Assembly: GCA_028712345.1 (NCBI GenBank)
Contig: JAQTQF010000145.1
Span: 1 to 5,049, forward strand
Origin: Phycisphaerae bacterium
GTDB lineage: Bacteria; Planctomycetota; Phycisphaerae; Sedimentisphaerales; UBA12454
Length of the DNA: 5,049 nucleotides
Reading direction: 5' to 3'
Shown: piece after piece, positions 1-5,049 of the stretch
Position numbering within the stretch: the first letter of the stretch is position 1
How the letters are laid out: the number at the start of each line of letters is the position of its first letter
Made by a program: the position numbers and the translations under genes
The notes under the pieces: model-generated
Seen by the model: the letters and a program-made list of their open reading frames with translations, nothing else
The model's database searches: none
What the model was told of the DNA's origin: nothing

Positions 1-662
1 CCTTCAACCGCGGTAATAACGCCCTTCAGCGACACTACCGCCGGCATTTCTAACGCCTGGGCAGCCGAATCCGGCACCGTTGTTATCGGCTCTAACCTTG
101 CAGAGCCGCCGGTACCGCCAACTTGCCGTTCTAAATTCGTCTTTTCTTCGAGCAGTCTTTTCTTTTCCGCATCGAGAGAGGCAAGCTGCGCTATCTTTTC
201 TTCGAGACTGGCAGTTACTTCTTCAAGATTCTTCGCCAGCCGAATCCCTTCTGCCCTTGCCTGGTCAAGTTCCTGCCTTGTTTCCTTGAGCGAACCTTCC
301 ATACCACCTACCGTCTTTTCAAAATTGAGCGCTGCCGCCGTAAGACTTTTTACTTTCTCTTCAGCTTCGAGTTTTGCACTTTTTATATTCTTAAGCTCCT
401 GCTCAAGCCGGTCTTTTTCGGTTTTAAGGCCGGACACATCAGAGTCAAGTTTAAGACTGAACTGGTCTATTTGCCGTTTCTTCTCAGCAATCTCATCCTG
501 ATAGCCTTTATTTTTTTCTTTCAACGAGGCAAGCACTTTGCCCTGCTGCTCATAGGAACTCTTATAATTATCTGCCGTACCAATATAGGTTACGATAGTA
601 GCACATAGGTAAATAGAGAATAACGACAATAAAACTATCAAAATCTTTGTAAGCGTACTCAA
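1..662 (-). CDS. Membrane-anchored coiled-coil protein, C-terminus cut off by window edge
   Basis: About 220 residues are visible. I chose the TTG start at 660-662 because AAAGGAG sits six bases upstream and the protein then opens directly with a membrane segment; the frame is open without stops to the edge. Residues 1-6 are STLTK-like, 7-25 form one hydrophobic helix (LIVLLSLFSIYLC), and about 34-178 are a long charged heptad-rich coiled coil full of E, K, L and Q. A glycine-rich hinge (GGTGGS) follows near 181-187, then a Pro/Ala linker and the onset of a beta-like segment (SLKGVITAVE) where the window ends. A single N-terminal anchor followed by a coil suggests inner-membrane attachment with a periplasmic coil and a C-terminal globular domain off the edge. 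From memory, planctomycete genomes carry similar unnamed proteins; function is unknown. It has its own promoter, so it is probably not just the tail of the lnt operon. Existence is confident, role is not. Confidence 0.85.
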   Translation of the reverse strand, partial: MSTLTKILIVLLSLFSIYLCATIVTYIGTADNYKSSYEQQGKVLASLKEKNKGYQDEIAEKKRQIDQFSLKLDSDVSGLKTEKDRLEQELKNIKSAKLEAEEKVKSLTAAALNFEKTVGGMEGSLKETRQELDQARAEGIRLAKNLEEVTASLEEKIAQLASLDAEKKRLLEEKTNLERQVGGTGGSARLEPITTVPDSAAQALEMPAVVSLKGVITAVE

Positions 663-666
663 AGCA

Positions 667-698
667 GGCTCCTTTCGACCCGTGGACACTGAAAAGCC
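667..698 (-). promoter_or_regulatory. Possible hairpin sequestering the Shine-Dalgarno
   Basis: In the leader of the coiled-coil gene, minus-strand GGCTTTTC (691-698) can pair with GAAA plus AGCC (673-676 and 667-670), leaving the GG of the Shine-Dalgarno as a two-base bulge and a 14-base loop. The stem would bury the ribosome-binding site. Eight base pairs with a bulge can arise by chance, so this is a weak structural suggestion with no known riboswitch or leader family behind it. Confidence 0.25.
669..676 (-). promoter_or_regulatory. Strong Shine-Dalgarno deciding a TTG start
   Basis: On the minus strand GAAAGGAG lies six bases before the TTG at 660-662. It is the best ribosome-binding site in the window and is the main reason for calling a non-ATG start for the coiled-coil gene. 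No ATG nearby gives an equally good start and an N-terminal membrane helix. Confidence 0.75.
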
Positions 699-757
699 CA
701 TACATTCTTATGAATGCCGATTATCAATACTAAAAACACAACTTAGAACTTGTCGAG

Positions 758-786
758 ATTTTACGGTTTGATGACCTTAAGGTCAA
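758..786 (-). promoter_or_regulatory. Sigma-70-type promoter for the coiled-coil gene
   Basis: On the minus strand TTGACC (781-786) and TAAAAT (758-763) are separated by exactly 17 bases, a close match to the TTGACA-17-TATAAT consensus. Transcription would begin near position 750, giving a leader of about 88 bases before the TTG start. It sits in the only long intergenic gap of the window (663-811), just past the stop of the HEAT-repeat gene. Planctomycete housekeeping promoters are poorly characterised, so the call rests on the general bacterial consensus. Confidence 0.6.
772..785. promoter_or_regulatory. 14-base perfect palindrome, candidate operator
   Basis: TGACCTTAAGGTCA is a perfect palindrome without a spacer. 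It overlaps five bases of the -35 box and continues into the promoter spacer, which is the position expected of a repressor site. It is not followed by a T-run on either strand in a way that would make a terminator. The regulator, if any, is not encoded in the window. Confidence 0.45.
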
Positions 787-811
787 GTTATTTTTACCCT
801 TACGGCCTTTT

Positions 812-1786
812 CTAATCACCGCCGGCGAGGAGAAAAACGCTTTTCGCCGCTGCAAGCCGCACCATCGCTGAATCGTTTTTCAGTAATTTGGGCAAATACT
901 CAGCAAGTTTTTTGCTCCTTATTGCCCCTATCGCCATTGCCGCAAGCGTGTTACGACTGTCAGCCGCTTGTTTTTCGTCCTTAGAGTCAGACTGGGCAAA
1001 ATATTCCAGAACTACGAGCTGGCCGCTCGGATCGCCAAGGAGTCCAAGCTGCTCGGCTGCGGACAATCTAACCTCAACTACCTCATCATCCAGCATTGTC
1101 GAAAGAGCACTTGCCCCTTTTGCTCCGCCGAGAGCCCCCATCGCTATTATACCAATACATCTATCGTCCACATAAGCACTTATAAGCAATGCCCACAGTT
1201 TATTATATATCTTTTCATCACCAATTCTCGCAATAGCTTCCGCAGCGTTGTAGGCTATCATCTCGGTTGAGTTTTTATCGTCTTTAAGCTTGTAAAGAAT
1301 AGGTAAAGATTCACGGCTTTTCAGCTTGCCGAGCAGCATTGCAGAATTGGCCTGCACGGTAGGGTCATCCTGACTCGTCGAGGCCTGGATAACCGGAAGA
1401 TATTGCTCTTGACCCAGTTTGCAAAGCGCATAAGCTCCCGCTATTCTTACATTTATATCAGGATCATTCAGAAGAGAATGCAGGAGTTTCTCGCTTTTTT
1501 TGTACTGCAAATCACCAATCGCCAAGGCCGCGGCAAACCTAACCGGCATAACAGGGTCCTTCAAAAAAACCGCTACCCGACCGGCAAATTTAACCTTTTG
1601 GGTCGTAGAAATCACCTCTATAGCACTGATTTTCGTACTGGCATCAGAATCCTTGAGACCCTGGGAAACTATCTTTTCAGCTTCAGGAACAAGACTTTGA
1701 ATATCTGCCCCAAAACCATAACAACTTGCAAACAAAATAGTTATGACAAAAATATAAATACTTTTTTCAAATTTTCCGCAATTCAT
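812..1786 (-). CDS. Exported HEAT-repeat protein
   Basis: This 324-residue protein has an N-terminal signal sequence: basic residues up to about 8, a hydrophobic core at 10-21, then FASC with the cysteine at 22. The sequence after it, about 35 to 320, consists of roughly nine helical repeats of about 30 residues with the HEAT/PBS-lyase-like signature D-x-x-x-x-V-R-x-x-A-A-x-A-L-G (for example DPVMPVRFAAALAIGDL, DDEVVEVRLSAAEQLGLLGD). Such repeats form a curved protein-binding scaffold; no enzyme domain is present. It probably acts in the periplasm or attached to a membrane. FASC resembles a lipobox, but Phe at -3 is not the usual residue, so ordinary signal-peptidase-I cleavage after the GFGA region is equally possible. 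It begins 21 bases after the lnt stop, so it is likely cotranscribed. ATG 1784-1786 is chosen because it sits right before the signal peptide; GGTG seven bases upstream is only a weak ribosome site. Partner unknown. Confidence 0.9.
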   Translation of the reverse strand: MNCGKFEKSIYIFVITILFASCYGFGADIQSLVPEAEKIVSQGLKDSDASTKISAIEVISTTQKVKFAGRVAVFLKDPVMPVRFAAALAIGDLQYKKSEKLLHSLLNDPDINVRIAGAYALCKLGQEQYLPVIQASTSQDDPTVQANSAMLLGKLKSRESLPILYKLKDDKNSTEMIAYNAAEAIARIGDEKIYNKLWALLISAYVDDRCIGIIAMGALGGAKGASALSTMLDDEVVEVRLSAAEQLGLLGDPSGQLVVLEYFAQSDSKDEKQAADSRNTLAAMAIGAIRSKKLAEYLPKLLKNDSAMVRLAAAKSVFLLAGGD

Positions 1787-1821
1787 AATTCACCATTTAC
1801 ATTCCGTCTATTGTCTATTGT
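1780..1821. repeat. Degenerate 7-base-period tract across lnt stop and HEAT-gene start
   Basis: Read on the plus strand in sevens from 1780: AATTCAT, AATTCAC, CATTTAC, ATTCCGT, CTATTGT, CTATTGT. The first two units differ at one base and the last two are identical; the middle is degenerate. The tract fills the 21-base lnt/HEAT gap and supplies both the lnt stop codon and the HEAT-gene ATG. It resembles the heptanucleotide short tandem repeats known in other bacteria (the STRR type of filamentous cyanobacteria), but membership in a family is inference. Confidence 0.45.
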
Positions 1822-3577
1822 ACTTATATATCGACACAAAAGCGGTGAAAATCAAGCATATAGCACAAGTTATATCCAGACGCTGTCCGAGGCGGCTGAA
1901 AACCGTAATTCTTTTATCTATAAGAATTTGGTCAGCAAACCAACCGCCTTTGCCCGCTCTGTCGAATGCTTTTTTCGGCAAATTTCCGGCAATAAAATCG
2001 TCTCGTATCCTGCCGAGCGAATCTATATAACAGCTGATGCCGGTATTGACGCTGCGAATAACCGGCGTGCGATTTTCCACCGCCCGAAAAACGGATATTG
2101 CAGTATGCTGAGCAAGTTCGGTACTCGGAATAATTTTTTCATCTTTCTGTCTAACGAACCAGCCGTCGTTGCTTATATTGACCAGCCAGTCGATTTTTTT
2201 TCTGTTATCCGTTCCGATAGTAAACCGCCGGGCAGACTTGGGCAATGTATCTTCATAACAAATCATCACGGCAAACCGATAAACTTTCCGGCCAGAATTC
2301 ATTTTAAAAACGGTAAAATCCCTGCCGGCATCCAAAGTATAGTCGTAAGTATAGGGCGTAAGATTCATCATAATTTTATAAAGAAACGGCAGCAAATTTT
2401 TCAAAGGGATATATTCGCCGAAAGGCACTAAATAAATTTTGTCATAATACTGGCGGGCAGAGCTGTTCGGCTCATACAAAAATGCCGTGTTGTATTTTGC
2501 CGAGAATTTTATCTCATTATTGTCAGTCAAATACGCATCGGAAGAAAACGCTCCGACGAGAAGACATACTCCTTCGCTGCTGTGCCGGACAAGAGCGTTA
2601 TGATAAATTTTCGCCGTGCTGCCTTGGCCGACAAGATTTAAATAACCGTCGTCGAAAATCGTCTCGACCATAGTCTCTGGCCAAATAATAAGATTCGGCT
2701 CTGCCGCCAGCGACCTTCTGCTTTCCAGCAGCATATCGATAAACGAAATATCGGGCGGAACGGTTTCCTCGCCTGCCTTGACGGGCACATTTGACTGCAC
2801 AACGGAAATTCTCGGCCCGGCCTCGACGAAATCCGCCGTCTGAACGATTCTGTATTTGCCGTAAAACAGAGTTGCGATAATTGCGATAGCCGTAAGAATG
2901 GCACCTATAACATTTGCCGGCTTAAAAAATAATTTTTTCTTAGCATCGATAATCACTTCTGCGATGAGACCATTGACCATCGCGATAAGAAAACTCACCC
3001 CCGCTGCGCCGAAAATATCGGCAATTTGAATCAGTATAATATTTTCAAACTGGCTGTGCGCCAGATACCGCCAGGCAAAACCTTTAAGCATCCAGCCCTG
3101 AATCGCTTCGGCGCCGACAAATAATATCGGGGCGGAAAACCACAGCGGAATTTTGCGTAAAAAACAATAACGGAGGCTTATCGCAAGAATCGGCCAATAG
3201 AATGCAATATAAAAACAAAACACGAGCCAGCCCGCAATCGTCGTAAACCCGAGCCAGTAAATATTGCCCAGCCAGTAAACCAAAGAAATTATATACGAGG
3301 CGAAAATTACAGGCCTGATTTTTTCAGCTCCGATGGCAGCGATAACAAAAGGAACAAGAGCGAACCACGCGCAAAAAGAAAAACCAAACGGCACCTGAAT
3401 CACCGTCAATAAGACTGCGGACAGGCCGAAGCATAAAAGCGGTAATATATCTTTTTTGAAATTAACCACGAATAAACACGAATAAACAAAAATTTTTGTC
3501 AGCCACAGAGAACACAGAGATTTTTTTAAAAATAAAATTCGTATTTTTTTGTGTTCATTCGTGGCTAATTTTTTCAT
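1808..3577 (-). CDS. lnt: Apolipoprotein N-acyltransferase
   Basis: Lnt is the inner-membrane enzyme that moves an acyl chain from a phospholipid to the N-terminal cysteine of diacylglyceryl apolipoproteins, the last step of lipoprotein maturation in diderms. About seven membrane helices lie between residues 44 and 240, a nitrilase-like (CN-hydrolase) domain spans about 256-530, and a final helix is at 566-584. The catalytic triad is complete: Glu301 in IIWPET, Lys380 in YYDKIYLVPFGEY, Cys440 in MICYED; the accessory Glu388 and Glu442 and the NTGIS motif (511-515) are also present. The frame is 589 residues against about 510 in E. coli; residues 4-38 are encoded by a palindromic repeat and precede the normal first helix. 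ATG 3575-3577, four bases after the methyltransferase stop, is the only ATG before residue 163; GTG at 3467-3469 (Val37) is the alternative and would give 553 residues. Function is near certain, start is not. Confidence 0.95.
   Translation of the reverse strand: MKKLATNEHKKIRILFLKKSLCSLWLTKIFVYSCLFVVNFKKDILPLLCFGLSAVLLTVIQVPFGFSFCAWFALVPFVIAAIGAEKIRPVIFASYIISLVYWLGNIYWLGFTTIAGWLVFCFYIAFYWPILAISLRYCFLRKIPLWFSAPILFVGAEAIQGWMLKGFAWRYLAHSQFENIILIQIADIFGAAGVSFLIAMVNGLIAEVIIDAKKKLFFKPANVIGAILTAIAIIATLFYGKYRIVQTADFVEAGPRISVVQSNVPVKAGEETVPPDISFIDMLLESRRSLAAEPNLIIWPETMVETIFDDGYLNLVGQGSTAKIYHNALVRHSSEGVCLLVGAFSSDAYLTDNNEIKFSAKYNTAFLYEPNSSARQYYDKIYLVPFGEYIPLKNLLPFLYKIMMNLTPYTYDYTLDAGRDFTVFKMNSGRKVYRFAVMICYEDTLPKSARRFTIGTDNRKKIDWLVNISNDGWFVRQKDEKIIPSTELAQHTAISVFRAVENRTPVIRSVNTGISCYIDSLGRIRDDFIAGNLPKKAFDRAGKGGWFADQILIDKRITVFSRLGQRLDITCAICLIFTAFVSIYKYNRQ
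3462..3568. repeat. Imperfect palindromic repeat B encoding the lnt N-terminus
   Basis: The left arm TTAACCACGAATAAACAC (3462-3479) and the reverse complement of the right arm (3551-3568), TTAGCCACGAATGAACAC, match at 16 of 18 bases. Inside are two exact CACGAATAAA units (3467-3486) and two near-identical CACAGAGAA/CACAGAGAT units (3504-3521). This is the look of small non-coding palindromic repeats scattered between genes in many environmental bacterial genomes. Here it is read through in frame by lnt. Its outer 8-mers, TTA[A/G]CCAC, match the left end of repeat A at 4558-4614. Confidence 0.75.
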
Positions 3578-3581
3578 ATTT

Positions 3582-4553
3582 TCAGCTTCGCTTGTCCCAA
3601 CCTGTAAGCTCCTTTATTACAGACGCCATTTGTACAGGGTCGTATTTTTTATTATTATCCATCCTCAGCGAAAACTGGGAAGTAAAAATTTCCAGCAGCT
3701 TGGCGTTTTTAACAAGCCTTGCGATACTCAAACCGGTTTCAACAAACAGCCTTTTAATTTCTTCAAGCTCTATCGGGCTGAAAATTTGAGACTTGAGATT
3801 TGAGATTTGAGATTTTATTTGAGCAATTCTTTTGTCGGCATTTTTCACATAACTTTCAGATACATCAATCCCGCAATAGCTCCTGCCGTACTTTACGGCA
3901 ACCGCGGCGGTAGTGCCTGAGCCGATAAACGGGTCGAGCACGCAATCGCTCGGATTCGAGCTTGAGGCGATAATCCTTGCAAGCAGAAGTTCAGGCATTT
4001 GGCAGGGATGCCAGCCCTGCCGTTCGGCAAATGTGCCGCAAACGCGAGAATAACAGCTCCAGACATCATCCGGCATCTTGCCAACCGAGTTTGCCCGCTT
4101 GTCTTTATAAATAAGCTGCCTGTCCGACGGGGCACGGACGGCAAAATCGTTGAATGTAAAATTCTTTTTGTCTTTGACGAAATAAAATATGTGCGTATGA
4201 GAGCGGGCAAATTTGTTTTTCGTCTGCTGGCCGAATGTGTAATGCCAGATAATCCAGTTTCGGCAGAAAAGTTTAAGTTCGTCCTCGGCAATCATTTTTA
4301 CCTGAGCGGCATAATCATCGCCGATTGCGATATAAAACGAGCCGCTCGGCTTTAGGACATTACAGCAGGCCTCCATCCATTGCCTTGTCCAGTCGATATA
4401 GTGTTCTTTTTTGCGGCTGTCTTTGTATTTGTCGTATTTGTAGCCGATGTTAAAAGGCGGGTCGGCAAAAATAAGGTCAGCAAACGGTTTTTTAACCCCG
4501 TTGAGTATTTCTATGCAGTCGCCGGCGATTATTTTATTCAGCAATTTGTCCAT
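3582..4553 (-). CDS. DNA methyltransferase, beta-class, probably N6-adenine
   Basis: The enzyme transfers a methyl group from S-adenosylmethionine to an exocyclic amine of DNA. Numbering from ATG 4551-4553, the protein is 323 residues. GDC at 11-13 is followed by the catalytic DPPF at 31-34 (motif IV); a target-recognition region lies between; VLDPFIGSGTT at about 205-215 is the AdoMet-binding motif I, followed by GIDVSE. Motif IV before motif I defines the beta class. DPPF favours adenine; N4-cytosine enzymes usually carry SPPY, so N4 is less likely. A C-terminal helical domain of about 60 residues follows a linker made of heptamer-repeat DNA. GTG 4563-4565 is in frame four codons earlier, but lies in a repeat; ATG is preferred, and neither has a clear Shine-Dalgarno. 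The target sequence cannot be read from the protein. No restriction endonuclease is in view, so it may be an orphan regulatory or protective methylase. The stop is four bases before the lnt ATG, suggesting translational coupling. Confidence 0.93.
   Translation of the reverse strand: MDKLLNKIIAGDCIEILNGVKKPFADLIFADPPFNIGYKYDKYKDSRKKEHYIDWTRQWMEACCNVLKPSGSFYIAIGDDYAAQVKMIAEDELKLFCRNWIIWHYTFGQQTKNKFARSHTHIFYFVKDKKNFTFNDFAVRAPSDRQLIYKDKRANSVGKMPDDVWSCYSRVCGTFAERQGWHPCQMPELLLARIIASSSNPSDCVLDPFIGSGTTAAVAVKYGRSYCGIDVSESYVKNADKRIAQIKSQISNLKSQIFSPIELEEIKRLFVETGLSIARLVKNAKLLEIFTSQFSLRMDNNKKYDPVQMASVIKELTGWDKRS
3785..3812. repeat. Tandem heptamer array inside the methyltransferase gene
   Basis: Four consecutive units TTTGAGA, CTTGAGA, TTTGAGA, TTTGAGA on the plus strand, followed by a related TTTTATTTGAG. 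Read on the minus strand in the gene's frame, three units equal seven codons, so the protein shows an internal echo (KSQISNL then KSQIFSP). The array lies exactly between the conserved catalytic core and the C-terminal domain, where a linker can tolerate insertion. Confidence 0.8.
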
Positions 4554-4557
4554 TTTT

Positions 4558-4614
4558 TTAGCCACTAAGGCACCAAAAAAAAACTTTGTGCCTTTATGTA
4601 TTTGCGGTGATTAA
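4558..4614. repeat. Palindromic repeat A filling the nitroreductase/methyltransferase gap
   Basis: AAGGCAC (4567-4573) pairs perfectly with GTGCCTT (4588-4594), and AAA/TTT can extend the stem inward past a one-base bulge. The ends are TTAGCCAC (4558-4565) and GTGATTAA (4607-4614), a looser match. The element begins one base after the nitroreductase stop and ends five bases before the methyltransferase ATG, so it forms essentially the whole spacer. In transcripts it would fold into a hairpin next to the start codon. The A/T-run lies in the loop rather than after the stem, so it is not a standard terminator. Confidence 0.65.
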
Positions 4615-4615
4615 A

Positions 4616-5049
4616 TTATTTTTTCGGGTATCCGACGGCCTGCGCTATGATAATTTTTTTACTGTCCGGCAGTTTCATTATTGCCGACAGCACAGGCTTG
4701 TCGGTTGAAGCCTGCACTACGGTAGCCAGGCCTTCCGAAGCGCAATAAAGATAAATATTCTGACTGATATAGCCGGTGTCTATGGCCGAATAAAACTGTT
4801 TCCCCTCGTCCGAAACATTGCCCATTTTCGAAAAATCAGCCACGAAAACAAGGTCCACAGGCGCCTCTTTTACAAACTGCTGTTTGCCTGTCGCGGCACG
4901 GACATCTTCGGCCAGAATACCGATGAGCGTATTGGCCTTGGCATCGTAAAGATAAAGCCCCTCGGCGGTAGCGACATAAATATCAATTTCCTGCTTGTTC
5001 ATTGCGCTCGGTGCGGTGCGTTTTCCGTCCGGCCGGTTAACGCCGAATC
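4616..5049 (-). CDS. Nitroreductase-family flavoprotein, N-terminus beyond window edge
   Basis: The family binds FMN, usually as a dimer, and reduces nitro compounds, quinones or related substrates with NAD(P)H, or oxidises peptide azolines in the SagB branch; the substrate here is unknown. The visible 143 residues end at TAA 4616-4618. The ATG at 5000-5002 is internal: the frame continues upstream without a stop to the edge, and the residues before it, FGVNRPDGKRTAPSA, are the conserved family segment holding the R-x-x-P-S-A motif that contacts FMN. Downstream come IDIYVATAEGLYLYD, a charged middle, DTGYISQNIYLYCASEGL (the usual helix near FMN with Q-N and G-L) and the terminal AVGYPKK. About 60 or more N-terminal residues, including the expected R-S-x-R flavin motif, should lie to the right. 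It is the upstream-most gene here and could share a transcript with the methyltransferase across repeat A. Confidence 0.9.
   Translation of the reverse strand, partial: FGVNRPDGKRTAPSAMNKQEIDIYVATAEGLYLYDAKANTLIGILAEDVRAATGKQQFVKEAPVDLVFVADFSKMGNVSDEGKQFYSAIDTGYISQNIYLYCASEGLATVVQASTDKPVLSAIMKLPDSKKIIIAQAVGYPKK

Noticed and set aside
80..501. Two plus-strand reading frames opposite the coiled-coil gene
   Set aside because: Their composition is the antisense of a K/E/L-rich coil, and the minus strand has a coherent protein with a membrane helix, a Shine-Dalgarno and a promoter.
663..811. Small gene or RNA gene in the 149-base gap
   Set aside because: No open frame with a ribosome site and no tRNA-like cloverleaf were seen; the gap is explained by a promoter, a palindrome and a leader.
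1403..2431. Long plus-strand reading frame of 342 codons opposite the HEAT gene and lnt
   Set aside because: It lies antisense to two well-supported genes, crosses their junction and encodes low-complexity basic sequence with no recognisable domain; it is a shadow of the minus-strand genes.
3462..3568. CRISPR-like array
   Set aside because: The units are palindromic arms and short adjacent tandem copies of 9-10 bases without spacers of uniform length; there are no cas genes.
3999..4355. Plus-strand reading frame of 118 codons opposite the methyltransferase
   Set aside because: It overlaps conserved catalytic motifs on the other strand and shows no family features of its own.
4567..4594. Hairpin as an intrinsic terminator of the nitroreductase gene
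   Set aside because: On the minus strand the T-run is in the loop and the bases after the stem are AGTGGCT, not a U-tract; at best it is a weak attenuator.

Overview
The window looks like a fragment of a chromosome from a Gram-negative-type (diderm) bacterium, most likely a planctomycete and perhaps Phycisphaerae/Sedimentisphaerales-like. The evidence is an lnt gene (lipoprotein N-acylation), a beta-class DNA methyltransferase of a type I associate with planctomycetes, a small membrane-anchored coiled-coil protein with a planctomycete-like N-terminus, and abundant small dispersed repeats between genes. The taxonomic guess is inference from protein style only.

All five genes lie on the minus strand, so transcription runs from high to low coordinates. 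In transcription order they are: (1) a nitroreductase-family protein whose start lies beyond the right edge (4616-5049); (2) an adenine-type DNA methyltransferase (3582-4553); (3) apolipoprotein N-acyltransferase lnt (1808-3577); (4) an exported HEAT-repeat protein (812-1786); and (5) a membrane-anchored coiled-coil protein that runs off the left edge (1-662). Genes 2, 3 and 4 are separated by only 4 and 21 bases and are probably cotranscribed. Gene 5 is preceded by a 149-base gap holding a good sigma-70-type promoter, a 14-base perfect palindrome overlapping its -35 box, and a strong Shine-Dalgarno before a TTG start.

The most unusual aspect is the repeats. Two palindromic repeats with similar ends (TTA[A/G]CCAC at one end; GTGGCTAA or the weaker match GTGATTAA at the other) flank the methyltransferase gene. 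One fills the nitroreductase/methyltransferase gap and the other forms the first ~37 codons of the lnt reading frame. Two tracts with a 7-base period occur as well, one inside the methyltransferase C-terminal linker and one across the lnt stop and the HEAT-gene start. These repeats blur the start codons of lnt and the methyltransferase.

Functionally the genes do not form an obvious pathway. Lnt completes lipoprotein maturation at the inner membrane, the HEAT protein is exported and might be a lipoprotein, and the methyltransferase has no restriction partner in view. I see no RNA gene, CRISPR array, transposase or convincing intrinsic terminator, and no clear evidence of a new defence or metabolic system. 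The repeat-shaped gene boundaries and the palindrome-covered promoter are the leads worth following.
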